DNA of 64,000 nucleotides from DATKMK01 sp035541895 (GCA_035541895.1 DATKMK010000103.1:1-64000), one strand, 5' to 3'; shown: positions 43,473-53,596, counted from the first letter of the stretch. Translations and numbers: made by a program. Notes: generated by a model not told the origin, from the sequence alone.

Positions 43473-44428
43473 AGACGCGGGCGCAGGTCCTCGTCGGCCC
43501 CGGGGAGTTCGAGTTGCGCGAACTCGACGTACCCGCGGCCGGCCCCGGACAGTTGCGCATGCGCGTGCACGGCTGTGGCATCTGCGGCTCCGACAAGGTG
43601 TTGGCGCAGGTGTCAGCACCCGGAACCATTCTCGGCCACGAAGTGATCGCGGAGGTCGAATCGTGCGGACCCGGCGTGAGCGGCTGGCGTCCGGGTGACC
43701 GCGCGGTTCCCATTGGGGACGAGCTCGGCATGGGCGAGCATCGCGGCGGCTTCAGCGAATGGATTACCATCGCCGCCGATGTGTGCGTGCGGGTACCGGA
43801 GTCCGTGCCCAGCCGGCATGCGGTGATCAGCGAACCGCTGGGGAACGGGTTGCATTTCGTGCGCCGCGGCCGACTGCGCGCGGGGCAACGCGTGGCGATT
43901 CTGGGCGCCGGGCAAATCGGTCTGTCGATTGTGTTCTGGGCGCGACGGTTGGGCGCTGCGCGTATCGTCGTCAGCGAACCAGCGCCGGCTCGCGGGCAGC
44001 TCGCGCGCGAGTTGGGCGCCGATGCGGTGATCGACCCGCGCCAGCATCCGGACGTCACGGAGGCGATCGCCGACGCCCTTGGCGGTCGGCCTGAGGTCGT
44101 GTTCGAGGCGGTCGGACGTCCCGAAGTCATGGACCAAGCGATTCGCATGCCGAGCGGACGCGGCAACGTAGTCGTCCTCGCGGGGATTACGATGAGCGAG
44201 TTGACGATCCGGCCGGTCTCGCTGTGCTTGAAGGAAACGGACCTGGTTTTTCCGATCGGCACCGTGCGCGACGAAGTCGAAGAGGTCCTCAACGTGCTCG
44301 CCAGCGGCGAGCTGCCGGCCGTGCGCTTCGTTTCTCATCGCATCCGTCAGGATCAGATCCCGGCTGCGCTGCGCGACCTCGGCAAGCCCACGGATCAGAT
44401 CAAGGTCGTCGTCGACTATGAAGGCTAG
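43469..44428 (+). CDS. Zinc-type alcohol dehydrogenase without the structural zinc loop
   Basis: 319 residues. HGCGICGSDKV and GHEVIAEVE hold the catalytic zinc ligands; ILGAGQIGLSIVFWARRLGA is the NAD(P) fold. The usual CxxCxxCxxxxxxxC structural zinc loop after the GHE motif is missing, so this is a shortened MDR. Substrate unknown; translationally coupled to the aminotransferase, so the two may act on one pathway. Confidence 0.78.
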   Translation: MKTRAQVLVGPGEFELRELDVPAAGPGQLRMRVHGCGICGSDKVLAQVSAPGTILGHEVIAEVESCGPGVSGWRPGDRAVPIGDELGMGEHRGGFSEWITIAADVCVRVPESVPSRHAVISEPLGNGLHFVRRGRLRAGQRVAILGAGQIGLSIVFWARRLGAARIVVSEPAPARGQLARELGADAVIDPRQHPDVTEAIADALGGRPEVVFEAVGRPEVMDQAIRMPSGRGNVVVLAGITMSELTIRPVSLCLKETDLVFPIGTVRDEVEEVLNVLASGELPAVRFVSHRIRQDQIPAALRDLGKPTDQIKVVVDYEG

Positions 44429-44509
44429 CGAGGCTGCGCCTCGCGCGGATCGCACCGTGCCTATGGCCATCGTCCGACCTCCGCTGCCGATCACTCTGCC
44501 AACTGATCA

Positions 44510-46258
44510 ATGACCAACGCCGCGATCGCCCAGATCATGCGCGAGATCGCCGTACTTCTCGATATGGACGGCGTACCGTTCAAGCCGCGCGCGTACGAAA
44601 AAGTTGCCTACGCCATCGAGGCGCTCGATGAACCGCTCGCGGACACCTACGCGCGTGGCGGCCTCAAGGCGATCGAGCAGGTGCCGGGCGTCGGCAAAGG
44701 TATCGCCGAGCGAATCGAAGAGCTGCTCACCACTGGACGACTCAAGTACTACGACGAACTGCACAAGAAAGTCCCCGTCGATCTCTCCGGACTGACGGCG
44801 ATCGAAGGTATCGGTCCAAAGCACGTCAAGGCGTTGTACGAAGCGCTGCGCATCCGCACGGTGACCGATCTCGAAAAAGCCGCGCGGGCCGGCAAGATTC
44901 GCGATCTGCCGCACTTCGGCGAAAAGAGCGAGCAGAAGATCCTCAAGGGCATCGCCTTTCTCAAGGGCCACTCCGGGCGCGTGCCGCTGGGAGCCGTGCT
45001 GCCCCTGCTCGAAGAGATTCAGGCGCGGCTCGGCAAAATCGCCGGCGTGCAGCAAGTGGCGCTCGCCGGCTCCGTCCGCCGCCGCAAGGAAACCGTCGGC
45101 GACGGCGACATGCTGGTGGTCTCGAACAAGCCCAATCGGGTAATGGAATTCTTCGTCGGCATGCCGGAAGTCGTCGACGTGCTCGGCCAGGGACCGACGA
45201 AATCGAGCGTGAAGCTCGACGGCGGTTTGCAGCTCGATTTGCGGGTCGTGCCGGCCGAGAGCTTCGGCGCCGCGCTCAACTATTTCACCGGCAGCAAGGC
45301 GCACAACGTCGCGCTGCGCAAGATCGCCATCGAGCGGGGGCTCAAGCTCAACGAGTACGGCGTCTTCCGCGGTGAGCAGTCGATTGCCGGCAAAGCCGAG
45401 GAGGACGTCTACGCAGCGCTCGGGCTGCCGTACATCGAACCCGAATTGCGCGAGGACGCCGGTGAAATCGACGCGGCCCGCGCCGGCAAGCTGCCGCGGC
45501 TGATTCGGTACGGCGAGGTGCGCGGCGATCTGCAGACGCAAACGACCTGGACCGACGGCGCCAACTCGATCGAAGAAATGGTCGACGCCGCGCGGCGGCT
45601 CGGACGCGAGTACATGGCGATCACCGATCACACCAAGAGCTTGGCGATGATGGGGGCCGACGAGACCAAGCTGCGCGAACAGATGATCGCGGTCCGCGCG
45701 CTCGCCAAGCAACTCAAGGGATTCACACTGTTTGCCGGCGCCGAGGTCAACATCAATAGAGACGGCACGCTCGACATCGCCGACGAGGTGCTCGCCGAAC
45801 TCGACGTCGTCGGCATCGCCGTGCATTCGCATTTCAATCTGTCGCGTGACGAGATGACGCGGCGGATCATCCGCGCCATGGAAAATCCCCACGCCGACAT
45901 CCTGTTTCATCCGACCGGGCGGGTGATCAACAAGCGCGAGCCGTACGACGTCGACATCGACGCAATCATTGCCGCGGCCAAGCGCACTGGCACCGCGCTC
46001 GAGGTCGACGCCTATCCCGAGCGGCTCGATCTCAAAGACGAGCACGTGCGCAAGGCGATCGCCGCGGGCGTCAAGATCGTCATCGACTCCGACGCGCACA
46101 GCGTGAATCACCTCGACTACATCGACTACGGCGTCGCGACGGCGCGCCGCGGCTGGGCCGAAAAATCCGACGTGCTCAACACCCTGCCGGCGGCGCAGTT
46201 CCTCGCCAGCCTCAAGGGCAGCCGCCGCGCAAAGCGCGGGAAGCGCGGCCGCAGTTAG
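44510..46258 (+). CDS. polX: DNA polymerase/3'-5' exonuclease PolX
   Basis: 582 residues. Helix-hairpin-helix motifs (PGVGKGIAERIEEL and IEGIGPKHVKALYEAL), the family X polymerase catalytic GDGD (about residues 198-201) within SVRRRKETVGDGDM, and a C-terminal PHP nuclease domain (AITDHTKS, HSHFNLSRDEM, LFHPTGR, IDSDAHS). Repairs gaps in base-excision repair. Its stop overlaps the next convergent gene. Confidence 0.95.
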   Translation: MTNAAIAQIMREIAVLLDMDGVPFKPRAYEKVAYAIEALDEPLADTYARGGLKAIEQVPGVGKGIAERIEELLTTGRLKYYDELHKKVPVDLSGLTAIEGIGPKHVKALYEALRIRTVTDLEKAARAGKIRDLPHFGEKSEQKILKGIAFLKGHSGRVPLGAVLPLLEEIQARLGKIAGVQQVALAGSVRRRKETVGDGDMLVVSNKPNRVMEFFVGMPEVVDVLGQGPTKSSVKLDGGLQLDLRVVPAESFGAALNYFTGSKAHNVALRKIAIERGLKLNEYGVFRGEQSIAGKAEEDVYAALGLPYIEPELREDAGEIDAARAGKLPRLIRYGEVRGDLQTQTTWTDGANSIEEMVDAARRLGREYMAITDHTKSLAMMGADETKLREQMIAVRALAKQLKGFTLFAGAEVNINRDGTLDIADEVLAELDVVGIAVHSHFNLSRDEMTRRIIRAMENPHADILFHPTGRVINKREPYDVDIDAIIAAAKRTGTALEVDAYPERLDLKDEHVRKAIAAGVKIVIDSDAHSVNHLDYIDYGVATARRGWAEKSDVLNTLPAAQFLASLKGSRRAKRGKRGRS

Positions 46259-47016
46259 CTTGACGGCTGCAGCGTCAGCACCGGCGTGACGAACGCGAAA
46301 TCGGCACCGGTGTCGGCAAGCTCGCGAACGGTGCTCGATACCGAGGGCACGGATCGTTCGAAGACCAACACGGCGAGTTGGACGGTCTCATTCTGAGCGA
46401 CCTGGCTGGCAGAGGCCGGAACCGCAACCGTGGTCTCGAAATCCGAGGCCCCGAGCGGGCCGCTGGGCGCAACGTCGCTGCTGACCGTCCAGGCGCCGGT
46501 CGCGGTTGTTCGAACCGCCACGCGATAGACCGCGTTCGAGGGAAAGCCTGAAGGAAAAAACGCGAAGGTGAAAGCGCACGGCGTCGACGCAGTGGTTTGC
46601 GCGCACGCGATGGGAGTCGAGTTGTCGATGTTGGTATCGATGTGCTTGCCGGTTGGCGTAAGCATGGGCGTCGCGGTGCGCGCTGCCGTCGCGAACGCGG
46701 TCGGTGAGCGAAAGGCGCCGATCGTCGGCGTCGCCGTTGGCAACGTGGTGGGCGACTCGCTCGGCACGGTCGCCGTCGTGAGCGGGAGGTTGGTCGGCGT
46801 GGCCGTCGGCGTCGGCGTGGCCGCGGGCGTCGGCTCGGTGTCCGCCGGGCAGATGGTGAGCGTGCCACGCGCGACGCAGCGCTGCTCGGCGAGCGCTTGC
46901 TGAATCGCCGCGCGCTCGCTGGCCGGGCCGGCGTCGAAACCGCTGGAGCCGCTGCCGCTGCAGGCGGCGAGCGCGACGACGAGCCACATCGGCATCAAGC
47001 ATGTGCGGAGATTCAT
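46255..47016 (-). CDS. Lipoprotein with Thr/Pro-rich linker
   Basis: 253 residues. Lipobox VALAAC. Residues 60-120 are PTPAATPTPTATPTN-like repeats; the C-terminal 120 residues form a compact domain (FPSGFPSNAVYRVAVRTTATGAWTVSSD) with two cysteines. Start overlaps the regulator stop by 4 bp. Unknown function; shares the TP-linker style of its neighbours. Confidence 0.65.
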   Translation of the reverse strand: MNLRTCLMPMWLVVALAACSGSGSSGFDAGPASERAAIQQALAEQRCVARGTLTICPADTEPTPAATPTPTATPTNLPLTTATVPSESPTTLPTATPTIGAFRSPTAFATAARTATPMLTPTGKHIDTNIDNSTPIACAQTTASTPCAFTFAFFPSGFPSNAVYRVAVRTTATGAWTVSSDVAPSGPLGASDFETTVAVPASASQVAQNETVQLAVLVFERSVPSVSSTVRELADTGADFAFVTPVLTLQPSS

Positions 47017-47837
47017 TCGTGCCTCGTTCCCCACGGCGTGGCGTTCACCAAGACGTTCAAAAAGCGGGTCGCGGATCCCGCGTCGGCGGCGAACTCCTGC
47101 GCCAGTTTGCGGAGCGCTTCGTCGAGCCGTCGCTGAAATTCCGGCAAGCGTTTGGCGTCGATGTGGAGGTAGTGATTGCGCAGGTACGTACCGGTGTCGC
47201 TGTCCGCCAACGCCAACTTGTCGATCAGCCCCTTGGCGAACAGACCGCAGAACTCGAGCGCGAGCGCTTGGCGCTCTTTCACGTCGGTGGCGACGAAGTG
47301 GCGGGCGCGACGGCGAACCTTGCCGGCGCGTAGCTCGACCAGTTGGCGCGCCCGCAGCGTCTCTTCGACCGACTTCGCCAGCGCATCGGACACCGACTGT
47401 CGCTTGGCTCCGCGGCGCGGCGCCGCGCGAAACTCCGCCCGCCAGCGCGCCGCCGGGATCCAACTCCCGTCGTCGGGCAATGCGGCAATGGCTTGACTAA
47501 TCACCACCGCCAACTCCGCATCCTCGACGCCACCGACGCCCTTGGGGGCGTGCAGCACCCGCCGCAACTCCTTGGCGAACGCGTACACCATGCGGTCCCG
47601 CCACAGCAGCGCGAGCAACTCGTGCGCGTCCTGCTTGCGAATGGCGGCCAGCCGCCGCACCAGCGCTTCGCTCGGAAACCGCTTGCCCTTTTCGATGTAG
47701 CCGAGCATGACCGGATCGATCGCGCCGCCCAGCACTTCGGTGGCGAAACGCCGTACGGTGTACTCGCGGCCCATCAGGACGCGGGTTTCGTAAAACACGT
47801 CCTTGATGCCTTTACGGGGCGACGGCGCCTCGGCCAT
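47013..47837 (-). CDS. HTH protein, TIGR02147-like regulator
   Basis: 274 residues. The N-terminal 70 residues contain an XRE-type helix-turn-helix (RRFATEVLGGAIDPVMLGYIEKG); the C-terminus (LRNHYLHIDAKRLPEFQRRLDEALRKL) resembles the DUF4423 part of TIGR02147 proteins. Together with the overlapping lipoprotein gene this suggests a regulator-lipoprotein pair; a palindromic box lies just upstream. Confidence 0.6.
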   Translation of the reverse strand: MAEAPSPRKGIKDVFYETRVLMGREYTVRRFATEVLGGAIDPVMLGYIEKGKRFPSEALVRRLAAIRKQDAHELLALLWRDRMVYAFAKELRRVLHAPKGVGGVEDAELAVVISQAIAALPDDGSWIPAARWRAEFRAAPRRGAKRQSVSDALAKSVEETLRARQLVELRAGKVRRRARHFVATDVKERQALALEFCGLFAKGLIDKLALADSDTGTYLRNHYLHIDAKRLPEFQRRLDEALRKLAQEFAADAGSATRFLNVLVNATPWGTRHE

Positions 47838-47874
47838 GGACGGAAAATAGCGAAAACGATTTTGATTGACAAGC

Positions 47875-47890
47875 TAACAAGAATTGTTTA
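47875..47890. promoter_or_regulatory. AT-rich inverted repeat upstream of the HTH gene
   Basis: TAACAAGAATTGTTTA holds AACAA-GAA-TTGTT arms in an unusually AT-rich patch between divergent genes, 37 bp from the HTH start. A good candidate for its own operator. Confidence 0.4.
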
Positions 47891-48030
47891 CTAGCGATCC
47901 GTCGACTGGAGAGGGCGGATGACCCGACCTGCAAACGACCGACGCGATGTCGCCTTGAGGGAGCGTGACGGTTGCATCCGGTCGGCGGCGCGCGTCGACA
48001 ATTCAAATCGAAACTGAAGGAGCACGAGTC

Positions 48031-51000
48031 ATGACGCGATCTCGGCCATCATACTGGATCGTCTCAGCGACGCTCAGCGCCGTCTGCTTGACCGGATGCG
48101 GCGGGGGAAGCGATAACGCACCGCCCAGTGCGACACACACACACACCGTCGCGGCCGCGACGCACACGGCAACCGTGACGTCGACGCCGACGTTGGTGAA
48201 CACGCCGGCGTCCACTCCGACAACCGACCGGTCCGGCACTGTGGCGGGCATTCTCGTGCTCCACCGCAGCGTCGCGGCGAACGCGGGCGATGCGTTGGCG
48301 GCTGCGCCCGCCGAGACGCTCGGGGTCGACCAAGCGTCGTTCGATCGCACGCTGTCGTCGGCCAATTGGGTCGTCGTCGCTGCTGACAAGCAGGGCGTGA
48401 CCTCGGCGGACGGGCGATTTGAAATCGCCGGACTGTCGCCCGGGCGCCACGCGCTGCAGGTGAACAAAACGCTCGACGGCAACCTCGCCGCGTTTCTGGT
48501 CCCGTTCACCGTCGGTAACGATGGCGCGGCGCAGATCATCGCCGAGGTGTCGCTCGGGCAGGTGAAGTCGATCTCGAACTACATCAACCAGGATGTGCCC
48601 GAGCGCGAGATCGTCGCAGCCAACAGTGCGCGCGTGGTCATCCGCGGCGGCCGGACGATCGTCGAACTCGGCGACGGTACGCGAACGCTCACGGATAGCA
48701 ACGGCGACGGGCGCCTGGAAGCACCCTGCGCACAGCAGCTCTGGGCTTGCAGCGCCACGACGTCATGCGGCTCCGATCGCGTCTGCCGCTGTACGGCCGC
48801 GTGCCCGTCGTGCGAGAACTGCGGCCAGCCGAACGTGTGCGTCCCAGCCAAGACCGACAGCGTGTATCAATGCGGCGCCGCCGGCACGTGCAGCCGGCCC
48901 GGCGACCGCTGCTTCTGCGTCTCCAGTTGTCCGAGTTGCGACGACTGCGTCGCGAGCGTGTGCGCACCTGCGTGTGAGCCGATCGACATTCAGTCGATTC
49001 AGATCGCCGGTCCGAACCAACTCATCGTGGGACAGCAGGCGTACCTCACCGCCGCCGCGCAACTGTCCGACGGTAGCACCGTCGACGTGACCCAGTTGGT
49101 GGACTGGTCGTCCTCGGATGCATCGATCGCCACCGTCGATTCATGGGGTTTGTTGTCGGCGCTCACCGTCGGGTCGACCAACATCACCGCGACGCTCGGA
49201 ACCGTCACCAGTCCGGCTCTGCCACTCATCGTCGCGCCGCGTCCGCCCCTCCGCCACATCTACCTGCAGAATACGTCGTGCATCTTCCCGCTCGGCGCGC
49301 CCGCGGCCGGCGATAGCAGCACCGGCGTGGTGATCGCGCCGCAAACCCCAACGGACATCCTGCCGGTTCCGAGTTGCACGCAAGTGGTGCTCACCGGCGG
49401 CACGATTCAATTTCGGGCGCTCGGCGAATTCGACAATGCGTACTACCAGGACATCACCGACGAGGTGCAGTGGCAGGGCACGACGCCGAGCGTCGGGACC
49501 GTCGACCAGGGCGTGTTCACCGGCGTGCAGGCGGGCAGCACCAAACTCAGTGCGATGCTCGACGGCGTGACCAGCGACGCCACCGAGGTGCGTGTCGTGC
49601 TCGAACCGACCATCGTTTCAATCTCGATCTACGCCGACAACGCGGCTGTTCCGGTGGCGATTGCCGACCCCACCGTTGCCAGCCCCGTCTGTCTCGATTG
49701 CGGGTACACGCTGACCGTGTTGAAGGGCGATACGCTGCGGTACCACGCGACGGCACAATACGACATCGGTGCGTGGAAGGACGTCACCGACGCCGTGACG
49801 TGGCAGAGCAGCGCTCCGACGGTCGCGGCCATCGATGCCCACGGAGTCATGACCGCAGTGCAAGCGGGCGATGCCGGCATCACTGCGTCGCTCGGCGACG
49901 TGACCAGTGACACCGTCGGTGTCCACGTCGTGAATGAAGCCTCGTTGCAATCACTCTACATTTCTCAAGATGGCGGCGATCGTGTCGTGGCGAAAGGCGA
50001 TCAACGCTACTTCCGCGCCACCGGGTTCTACGACGTCGCCGGGCTCTCGCGCGACGTGACCATGGAGGCGACCTGGCACAGCGGCGACGATACCATCGGC
50101 GGCTTCGATGCGCCCGGCGTGCTCACCGGTCGCACCGCGGGCACGGTGAAGGTGTGGGCGGAACTCAACGGCGTCAGCAGCAACTTGCTGTCGTTGGAAG
50201 TGTTCGAGACCAGCGAGCTGAGCTACTGCGATCCGACCCACATCAATCGCGGCGTCTGGTCGGACAACTTCAATCGCGTCGTCCTCGAATCGGACTGTGC
50301 GACGTACGCACAGCCCGGGGTGGCGACGCTGCGTTACACCGTGACCGAGACGCAGCCGCACGGCGGCGTTTTCGATCCCTGCCTCGATCTGTACGTGTAT
50401 CAAGGCAGTCAGCGCGTGCGGGCGATTCGCGAAGAAGGCTGCGGCGAGCCGTTTCTGCCCAGCGATGCACCCGGCGCCAGCGACGAAGCGGTCAAGTATC
50501 AGTTGCGCGCGTTCTGGGATTTGAAGGACGACACCGGCGCACCGGTCGCGCCCGGCGTCTATCGAATTTACGGACGTTTCTATCTCTACTACGACCCCGT
50601 CGTCAGCATCGACGTCACCGTTCTGGGATCGGGCGGCACGCCTCCGAAGCTGCCCGATTTGATTCCTTCGGGGGTCAGCGTGGGCTCGTGCAACCTCACC
50701 GACTGCGTTCCGTGGCAAGCCATGAACGTGTGCGTCGCCAATCGCGGCGCCGCGGCGGCCGGCGACTTCCTGGTTTCGGTTCCGCCGCGCAGTCCGATCA
50801 AGTTCGCGGGGCTGGCCGCCGGCGCCGAACAGTGCGTGGCGGTGCCGTTCATGTCGTCGGGTGTCGTCGGCGTCGACGTGAACAATTCGGTCATTGAAAG
50901 CGATGAGGGCAACAACAAGCTGCAATTCAATCTGCCCGCGCCGGTGGCCACCGCGTGCGATGTGGTTCCGCCCGGCTGCACTCCGTCGCCGGCGACGCCG

Positions 51001-52296
51001 ACGCCAAAGCCCACGTCACACGGACCGATTCCGCCGACAGCGACCCCGACCCCCCCACCGCTGTGCACGCCGGTGATCTGTGCCGACGGGACGGTTCCGA
51101 GTTGTTCCGGTGACTGCGTGAACCGGTGCAACGACACCTGCGCAACGCCCACACCCACGCCGCTGCAACCATGCTGCCCATTCGGCGCGCTGTGCATCCC
51201 CGAATTGCCGCCGTGCCCAACGACGTGCTGTCCGCGCAATGCCTCGTGCACCGGCACGGTGCCGCCGTGCGTGCCGTGCGGCGGTATCACCGGCGCATCG
51301 TGTCCCACCGGCTACCGATGCGAAGATGATCCGACCGACCAGTGCGCACCGCCGACCGGCGCCGATTGCCCGGGCATTTGCGTCCCAATTCCCTCCGGCG
51401 AATGCAAAAGCGATAGCGACTGCGTCTCCATCGGCGCCCCCTGCGCGCTGTGTGCGGACGGCACGGTCGCATGCCCGGTTTCGAAGTGCGTGGACGGCGG
51501 CTGCCGCGTGATCTTCAACCAATGTGCTGCGTCGACGCCGTCACCCACGCCGACTCCGGCGGAGCCGCTCGGCGCCTGCTTCCGCGGCCAAATGTGTGCG
51601 ATGGCGGGAGCGTTCTTCACCACGTCGCAGAGCCAATGCTGCACGCTCTCTCAGTTAGTCGCGAACCCGATCGGCTTGTCGTGGTGTCCGCCCGCCCAAC
51701 TCGACCCATCGACCGGGGGGTGTTTTGCGTGCAGCGACCCCTGCAAAGGCGTACCGACGCCGACGCCGAGTCCGACCGAGCCGCCATTCTGCACGCCGCC
51801 GCCGTGCGGCTCGAACGAGGTCTACTATTGTCCGGGCATCTGTCCGCTCGGCTGCGGTACCACCTGCGCCACACCGACGCCAATTCCTTCAGGTGCGGCC
51901 ATCCTGGTCGAGCCATCATCGCAATCGATCAGTTGTGCCGGCAGCTTCACGATTCGTGTCACCAGCACTGGCTCGGCGCCGCTGACCATCACCAATCTCC
52001 AACTCGACAACGGCTACAGCCAAGGCGAATACGGCACCGGATTTTCGTGGGACATCAGCCAAATCAATCTCCCCGCGACGTTGCCGGTTGGTACGACGCT
52101 GGCCATATCGGTGAAATATGAGGAGCGCGGCTTTCCATACTCGCGATTGCAACTGCTCATCGACAGCAACGCCGTCAACACGCCGCACCTGTTCCTTGCG
52201 TACCATGGCCTACCGTGTCTCTCGCCGACGCCGACCCCGGCCGACTACCGATCGCCGACTCCGACACCGACCGCTGCGCCGATCGGAATTCGCTGA
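48031..52296 (+). CDS. Giant multidomain surface lipoprotein (1421 aa)
   Basis: ATG 48031 with AAGGAG upstream; lipobox Cys at residue 23 (VCLTGCGGGS). After a Thr/Pro-rich leader come, by rough residue: an adhesin-type beta domain (60-200), a Cys-rich stretch (235-320), four Big_2/Ig-like domains (320-725, with the SIATVDSWGLLSALTVG pattern), a BsuPI-like domain (750-865), a CARDB domain (873-968), a long Pro/Thr/Cys-rich part with repeated PTPTP linkers (977-1286) and an ASPM/Hydin-like end domain (1287-1400). Such proteins are adhesins or extracellular matrix-binding; the ligand is unknown. Confidence 0.78.
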   Translation: MTRSRPSYWIVSATLSAVCLTGCGGGSDNAPPSATHTHTVAAATHTATVTSTPTLVNTPASTPTTDRSGTVAGILVLHRSVAANAGDALAAAPAETLGVDQASFDRTLSSANWVVVAADKQGVTSADGRFEIAGLSPGRHALQVNKTLDGNLAAFLVPFTVGNDGAAQIIAEVSLGQVKSISNYINQDVPEREIVAANSARVVIRGGRTIVELGDGTRTLTDSNGDGRLEAPCAQQLWACSATTSCGSDRVCRCTAACPSCENCGQPNVCVPAKTDSVYQCGAAGTCSRPGDRCFCVSSCPSCDDCVASVCAPACEPIDIQSIQIAGPNQLIVGQQAYLTAAAQLSDGSTVDVTQLVDWSSSDASIATVDSWGLLSALTVGSTNITATLGTVTSPALPLIVAPRPPLRHIYLQNTSCIFPLGAPAAGDSSTGVVIAPQTPTDILPVPSCTQVVLTGGTIQFRALGEFDNAYYQDITDEVQWQGTTPSVGTVDQGVFTGVQAGSTKLSAMLDGVTSDATEVRVVLEPTIVSISIYADNAAVPVAIADPTVASPVCLDCGYTLTVLKGDTLRYHATAQYDIGAWKDVTDAVTWQSSAPTVAAIDAHGVMTAVQAGDAGITASLGDVTSDTVGVHVVNEASLQSLYISQDGGDRVVAKGDQRYFRATGFYDVAGLSRDVTMEATWHSGDDTIGGFDAPGVLTGRTAGTVKVWAELNGVSSNLLSLEVFETSELSYCDPTHINRGVWSDNFNRVVLESDCATYAQPGVATLRYTVTETQPHGGVFDPCLDLYVYQGSQRVRAIREEGCGEPFLPSDAPGASDEAVKYQLRAFWDLKDDTGAPVAPGVYRIYGRFYLYYDPVVSIDVTVLGSGGTPPKLPDLIPSGVSVGSCNLTDCVPWQAMNVCVANRGAAAAGDFLVSVPPRSPIKFAGLAAGAEQCVAVPFMSSGVVGVDVNNSVIESDEGNNKLQFNLPAPVATACDVVPPGCTPSPATPTPKPTSHGPIPPTATPTPPPLCTPVICADGTVPSCSGDCVNRCNDTCATPTPTPLQPCCPFGALCIPELPPCPTTCCPRNASCTGTVPPCVPCGGITGASCPTGYRCEDDPTDQCAPPTGADCPGICVPIPSGECKSDSDCVSIGAPCALCADGTVACPVSKCVDGGCRVIFNQCAASTPSPTPTPAEPLGACFRGQMCAMAGAFFTTSQSQCCTLSQLVANPIGLSWCPPAQLDPSTGGCFACSDPCKGVPTPTPSPTEPPFCTPPPCGSNEVYYCPGICPLGCGTTCATPTPIPSGAAILVEPSSQSISCAGSFTIRVTSTGSAPLTITNLQLDNGYSQGEYGTGFSWDISQINLPATLPVGTTLAISVKYEERGFPYSRLQLLIDSNAVNTPHLFLAYHGLPCLSPTPTPADYRSPTPTPTAAPIGIR

Positions 52297-52319
52297 ATCA
52301 CCCGATGGGAGTCCAGCCT

Positions 52320-52343
52320 CGGCGGGCGCGGAGTCCCGCCGCC
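52320..52343. repeat. REP-like palindrome, copy 2
   Basis: Differs at one base in 24 from the copy at 35941-35964 (G for A inside the loop). Between the lipoprotein gene and the convergent methyltransferase gene. Confidence 0.7.
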
Positions 52344-52417
52344 ACCGAGGACTGCGGAGGGTCTGACCCACGATCACAATCTCTGGTGGGTACAGGACTC
52401 CACGCCGGTACTCACGG

Positions 52418-53473
52418 TCACGGCCGCGCTTCGAGCACGAGATTGAACGGCGTCGACGTCGCGCGCCGGAAGCGGGTGAAGCCGCCGGCGGTTACGACTT
52501 CGCGCAACCGCGCCTCGCCCGCCTGCGCGCCGAGTCCCAGACCAACTTCCTGCGCTTTCGACCCCGGCGTGCAGATGAACGTCGACGCGGAGTAGAACAC
52601 GCGGCCGACCGGATTGAGGTTATCCTCGACCCGATCCTCGGCGAACGGCTCGACGATCATCCAGCTCCCGTCCGCTTCGAGCGCTTGATAGACGTGCGCC
52701 GCCGCGCCGCTCGGATCGCCCATGTCGTGCAACGCGTCGAAGACCGTGACGAGGTCGTAATGGCCAGGAAAGTTCTTTGCCGTTGCGACTTCGAAGCGCA
52801 CGCGATCGGTGACGCCAGCCTCCGCAGCGCGCTCGCGCGCCGCATCGATCGACTTCGGGTGGTAGTCGAAGCCGACGAACGTCGACCGCGGGAACGCCTG
52901 CGCCATGATGATCGTCGACGCGCCGTGGCCGCAACCGACGTCGGCCACACGAATGCCGCGCTTCAGCTTGACCTCGACGCCGTCGAGCGCCGGAATCCAC
53001 GCGCTGATCAGATTGGCTTGATAACCGGCTCGGAAGAACCGCTCGGTGCCGTGAAACAGGTCGGGCGAATGCTCGTGCCAGCCGACGCCGTGGCCGCCGC
53101 GGAATGCGTCGGCGATTTTCGCTTCGTCCTTGAACATCGACAGAATGATGTGGAACGCTCCCAGCATATGCGCCGGGCTCTTGTCGTCGGCCAGGGCGAA
53201 GGCCTGCTCCTCGGTCAGTGCGAACTTGGCGGTGGCGGCGTCGTAGTTGACGTAGCCGCTGGCGGCCTGCGCGCACAGCCACTCGCGCACGTAACGCTCG
53301 GACGTTCCGGTGCGCGCCGCCAACTCGGCGGGCGTCACCGGACCCGCTGAGCCCATTGCCTTATAAAGGCCGAGCTTGTCGCCCAAGACGACGAGTGCGG
53401 CACTCATCGCCGCGCCCATATCGCCCACGACTCGCCCGACGAACGCGTCGAGCTTCGCCTGATCGACCGCCAT
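52418..53473 (-). CDS. SAM-dependent methyltransferase with N-terminal winged helix
   Basis: 351 residues. N-terminal winged-helix/dimerisation domain (VTPAELAARTGTSERYVREWL), then VADVGCGHGASTIIMAQ, the SAM-binding motif, and FDALHDMGDPSGAA. Belongs to the small-molecule methyltransferases of the Rv2258c type; substrate unknown. Confidence 0.82.
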   Translation of the reverse strand: MAVDQAKLDAFVGRVVGDMGAAMSAALVVLGDKLGLYKAMGSAGPVTPAELAARTGTSERYVREWLCAQAASGYVNYDAATAKFALTEEQAFALADDKSPAHMLGAFHIILSMFKDEAKIADAFRGGHGVGWHEHSPDLFHGTERFFRAGYQANLISAWIPALDGVEVKLKRGIRVADVGCGHGASTIIMAQAFPRSTFVGFDYHPKSIDAARERAAEAGVTDRVRFEVATAKNFPGHYDLVTVFDALHDMGDPSGAAAHVYQALEADGSWMIVEPFAEDRVEDNLNPVGRVFYSASTFICTPGSKAQEVGLGLGAQAGEARLREVVTAGGFTRFRRATSTPFNLVLEARP

Positions 53474-53596
53474 GGCTGCCTCCCTACAAACTCCGAACAG
53501 TGATCTGCCGTCGATTAGAAACGCGGCCCGTCGTGGTTGTCAAGCGCATCGACATACGGTCCGACGTGTTGGACATTGGACCGGGGACGTTGGACT

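Noticed and set aside
53474..53596. Possible cobalamin riboswitch before eutB
   Set aside because: No B12-box-like conserved motif and only 123 bp, partly degenerate repeats.
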